Assembly (NCBI GenBank): GCA_936920195.1
Contig: CAKZHE010000119.1
Location: 1-33,103 of the forward strand
Length of the DNA stretch: 33,103 bases
Origin: an uncultured cyanobacterium
GTDB lineage: Bacteria > Cyanobacteriota > Cyanobacteriia > Cyanobacteriales > FACHB-T130
Direction of reading: 5' to 3'
Shown: piece by piece, positions 31,196-33,103 of the stretch
Layout: each line of letters opens with the position of its first letter
How positions within the stretch are numbered: the stretch's first letter is position 1
Notes under the pieces: model-generated
Databases searched by the model: none
Seen by the model: only the letters and a program-made list of their open reading frames with translations
Told to the model about the DNA's origin: nothing
Made by a program: the position numbers and the translations under genes

Positions 31196-32575
31196 TTAGA
31201 TTTTAACAGATTTTTCGATGTCTTCGGCTTGAGTTGGTAATTGGGCGGTTAATACTTCGCTGCCAGTTGCGGTAACTAAGACATCATCTTCAATCCGAAT
31301 TCCTCGCACATCGCTGAATTGCGCCAAACGATCCCAATTAACTAGATTTTGATATTTTAACCTTCGTTCGCGATCGCTTAAAATTGCTGGCACTTGATAA
31401 AATCCCGGTTCAATTGTCACCAACATTCCCGCAGCTAAAGGACGATTCAGACGAAGATAGTTTAAACCAAAGCGATCGCTTCTGGTTCTCCCCTCAGCAT
31501 AACCCGCCAAATCTCCCAAATCTTCCAGATCGTGAACATCTAAACCTAATAAATGTCCGACTCCGTGGGGGAAAAATAAGGCATGAGCATCGGCGGCAAC
31601 TAATTCTTCGGCATTACCCCGCAAAATTCCTAAATGGCTTAATCCTTCCGCAATGGTAGTAGCGGCTAATAAATGAAGATCTTGGTATTCGACACCAGGT
31701 TTAATTTTGGCAATACAAGCATCGTGGGCTGCTAAAACTAGATCGTAAATATCTCTTTGGGTAGAGGAAAATTTACCGCTGACAGGCCAAGTTCGGGTGA
31801 CATCTGCTGCCCAACCTAATGCTGTTTCTGCACCCACATCAGCTAAGAGTAAATCTCCTGGTTTTAAGGGATGATGATATTGCCCATTATGTAAAACTTC
31901 CCCTTGGATGGTAACAATACTCTGATAAGCACAAGTCATATTTTCAGCAGCGATCGCTCCTTCCATCACTGCCCTAATTTCCGCTTCGGTTTTAGCAGTT
32001 AAAGTCGCTGCCATCCCTGCTCGGTGGGCATTTACAGTGACATTGGCAGCGGTTTGTAATTGGGCGATCGCTTCGGCATCGTGGAGAATTCGCAGGGAAA
32101 TAATTGCTTTTGCTAAAGCCAAATCAATATTTTGGTCTTTTAAAGATATCGAACGGTTCAGAATTTGACATTGCTGTGCGTAGGTAAGGGGATCTTGCAC
32201 CGCAATAGTTGCCGCATTTAGGGCGCGAGATGGTAATTCTGCCAGGGGAAAATTTGCCTCTGCACCTATTTGCTGGGCGATATCTTCTCGACTGGGCATT
32301 TCTCCATGCCACAAAGCGTTGCTAGGAGTAGGATTATCGGCAAACAATTCTAGTTTGCCATTGGATAAAAGAATGGCAGCATTTTCAATCGGTAAACCAG
32401 CAAAATAAAGGAAGTGACTGCTGGCACGAAAGGGAAAAGTATTGGCAGGAAAGTTGCGAGAAACGTTGCCACCTGCCCAAAGAATTACCGGAAAGTCAAT
32501 TAATTGGGCTAGTTTTTGCCTGCGTTGTTGCAGGGCAGTTGCTAAAGATTCTGAAATGAAAGTATCATTAAACAT
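31196..32575 (-). CDS. pepP: Xaa-Pro aminopeptidase (aminopeptidase P, M24B)
   Basis: A dinuclear metal peptidase that removes an N-terminal residue preceding proline. 459 residues: an N-terminal AMP_N domain (about 1-135, with FPFRASSHFLYFAG) and a pita-bread catalytic domain. Predicted ligands are D246 (LLLADVGAET), D258 (WAADVTRTWP), H341 (FFPHGVGHLLGLDVHDLEDL), E389 (VTIEPGFY) and E429 (RGIRIEDDVLV), with catalytic histidines H337 and H348. All are present. Note that D246 and D258 are 12 residues apart, against 11 in the E. coli enzyme. The ATG at 32575 is only about 2 bp from a family D repeat fragment, so the native promoter or ribosome-binding region has repeat-derived sequence. Confidence 0.94.
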   Translation of the reverse strand: MFNDTFISESLATALQQRRQKLAQLIDFPVILWAGGNVSRNFPANTFPFRASSHFLYFAGLPIENAAILLSNGKLELFADNPTPSNALWHGEMPSREDIAQQIGAEANFPLAELPSRALNAATIAVQDPLTYAQQCQILNRSISLKDQNIDLALAKAIISLRILHDAEAIAQLQTAANVTVNAHRAGMAATLTAKTEAEIRAVMEGAIAAENMTCAYQSIVTIQGEVLHNGQYHHPLKPGDLLLADVGAETALGWAADVTRTWPVSGKFSSTQRDIYDLVLAAHDACIAKIKPGVEYQDLHLLAATTIAEGLSHLGILRGNAEELVAADAHALFFPHGVGHLLGLDVHDLEDLGDLAGYAEGRTRSDRFGLNYLRLNRPLAAGMLVTIEPGFYQVPAILSDRERRLKYQNLVNWDRLAQFSDVRGIRIEDDVLVTATGSEVLTAQLPTQAEDIEKSVKI

Positions 32576-32576
32576 T

Positions 32577-32632
32577 GTAGGTGATCATAAATAAAAGACT
32601 ATAAGCAAAAGTTCGTAGTTGGGCTTTAGCCT
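32577..32632. repeat. Half copy of the family D element
   Basis: GTAGGTGATCATAAATAAAA followed later by AAGTTCGTAGTTGGGCTTTA matches the left half of 31060-31182. It then breaks off at CTAGACTG. It sits directly upstream of the pepP start. Confidence 0.75.
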
Positions 32633-32704
32633 AGACTGTTGACTTTGTTCCTTTTTAGGCGGTTCTGTTCATGCAGTTTCTGAGTAGTCAATTTCGGTAT
32701 TGAT

Positions 32705-32870
32705 GTAGGGGCGGGTTTGGGCAGGAATTTTAATCTTTACCAATAATCTCAATAAACCCGCCCCCCACGTACCGTCAAAATCAATTAATGCTTAATTTTC
32801 GGGCAGTAGGGGGCGGGTTCAGATAATTTATTGGTGGATATTAAACCTCTGAATAAACCCGCCCCTACAG
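32705..32870. repeat. Repeated GGGGCGGGTT / AATAAACCCGCC arms (family F)
   Basis: Two imperfect inverted pairs: GTAGGGGCGGGTTT at 32705 with CTCAATAAACCCGCC at about 32748-32762, and GGGGCGGGTTCAG at 32810 with CTGAATAAACCCGCCCCTAC at 32849-32868. No gene is present in 32576-33103. Confidence 0.7.
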
Positions 32871-32888
32871 ATTTATGCTGATGATTTT

Positions 32889-33000
32889 ACTCGTTCCCAG
32901 GCAGAGCCTGGGAATGCCCATTTAGAGGCTCTGCCTCGGATGATAATCAAGCGAGGCAGAGCCTCTCGATATAGGTTCCCAGGCAGAGCCTAGGAACCAG
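32889..33000. repeat. Palindromic repeat family A, copy 3
   Basis: A full-length copy, nearly identical to 15260-15374 except that the first stem reads GTTCCCAGGCAGAGCCTGGG. It is followed at 33004-33066 by a TTCCCTG simple repeat like that at 3855-3936. Confidence 0.85.
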
Positions 33001-33003
33001 TAG

Positions 33004-33066
33004 ATTCCCTATCCCCTATTCCCTCTGTTCCCTGTTCCCTGTTCCCTGTTCCATATTCCCTATTCC
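33004..33066 (+). repeat. TTCCC-type simple sequence repeat, second tract
   Basis: Tandem TTCCCTG and ATTCCCT units, the same composition as the tract upstream of the ABC-F gene. Its downstream neighbour lies outside the window. Confidence 0.8.
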
Positions 33067-33103
33067 GAAGTAACTATCTTAACTGTTGCAGATTGAGACT
33101 TTT

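Overview
The window looks like chromosomal DNA of a cyanobacterium, most likely a filamentous, Oscillatoria/Microcoleus-like one. The signs are very frequent HIP1 octamers (GCGATCGC), a complete kaiA-kaiB-kaiC circadian clock cluster, tetrapyrrole genes (hemL, an oxygen-dependent protoporphyrinogen oxidase), a FurC/PerR-like regulator, a PilT-type motility ATPase, and intergenic spaces packed with short palindromic repeats and TTCCC-type simple repeats. The species assignment is inference.

Layout. 1-5650: methyltransferase, CheY-like regulator, SagB-type oxidoreductase, endonuclease III, ABC-F ATPase. 5680-7340: repeats, a chromate transporter and a small gene truncated by a palindromic element. 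7341-10465: kaiC, kaiB, kaiA on the minus strand. 10453-11521: an IS200/IS605-type TnpB element whose right end abuts kaiA. Its TnpB has an in-frame internal deletion that removes most of the RuvC nuclease core. 12051-15245: a divergent hybrid histidine kinase with one degenerate receiver and probably two more. 15414-21722: furC-like gene, hemL, a ChaB-like gene, hisIE, an unknown 338-aa gene paired with protoporphyrinogen oxidase, and a small DUF2811-like gene. 21723-22609: a long non-coding gap with a helically phased run of DnaA-box-like 9-mers and a structured leader ahead of map. 22610-26236: map, an LCMT-type methyltransferase, a wecB-type epimerase and a small membrane protein. 26673-33103: a PilT with a proline-rich N-terminus, a KaiB-domain protein, a GST, an L,D-transpeptidase, a KDPG/KHG aldolase, an M24 aminopeptidase and a terminal repeat block.

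How it fits together. The clock genes are the functional centre. KaiA stimulates KaiC autophosphorylation and KaiB opposes it. A large kinase is encoded next to the cluster, and a second KaiB-fold protein lies about 18 kb away. The TnpB element has replaced the DNA just upstream of kaiA. kaiA now has no usable ATG near its N-terminus, and the predicted omega-RNA guide reads into the kaiA 5' end.

The second theme is repeat dynamics. At least two miniature inverted-repeat families show visible target-site duplications: 5 bp in three copies of one family and 9-10 bp in a single copy of another. The first family appears as a fixed pair of ends carrying interchangeable interiors. No rRNA, tRNA or CRISPR array was seen.
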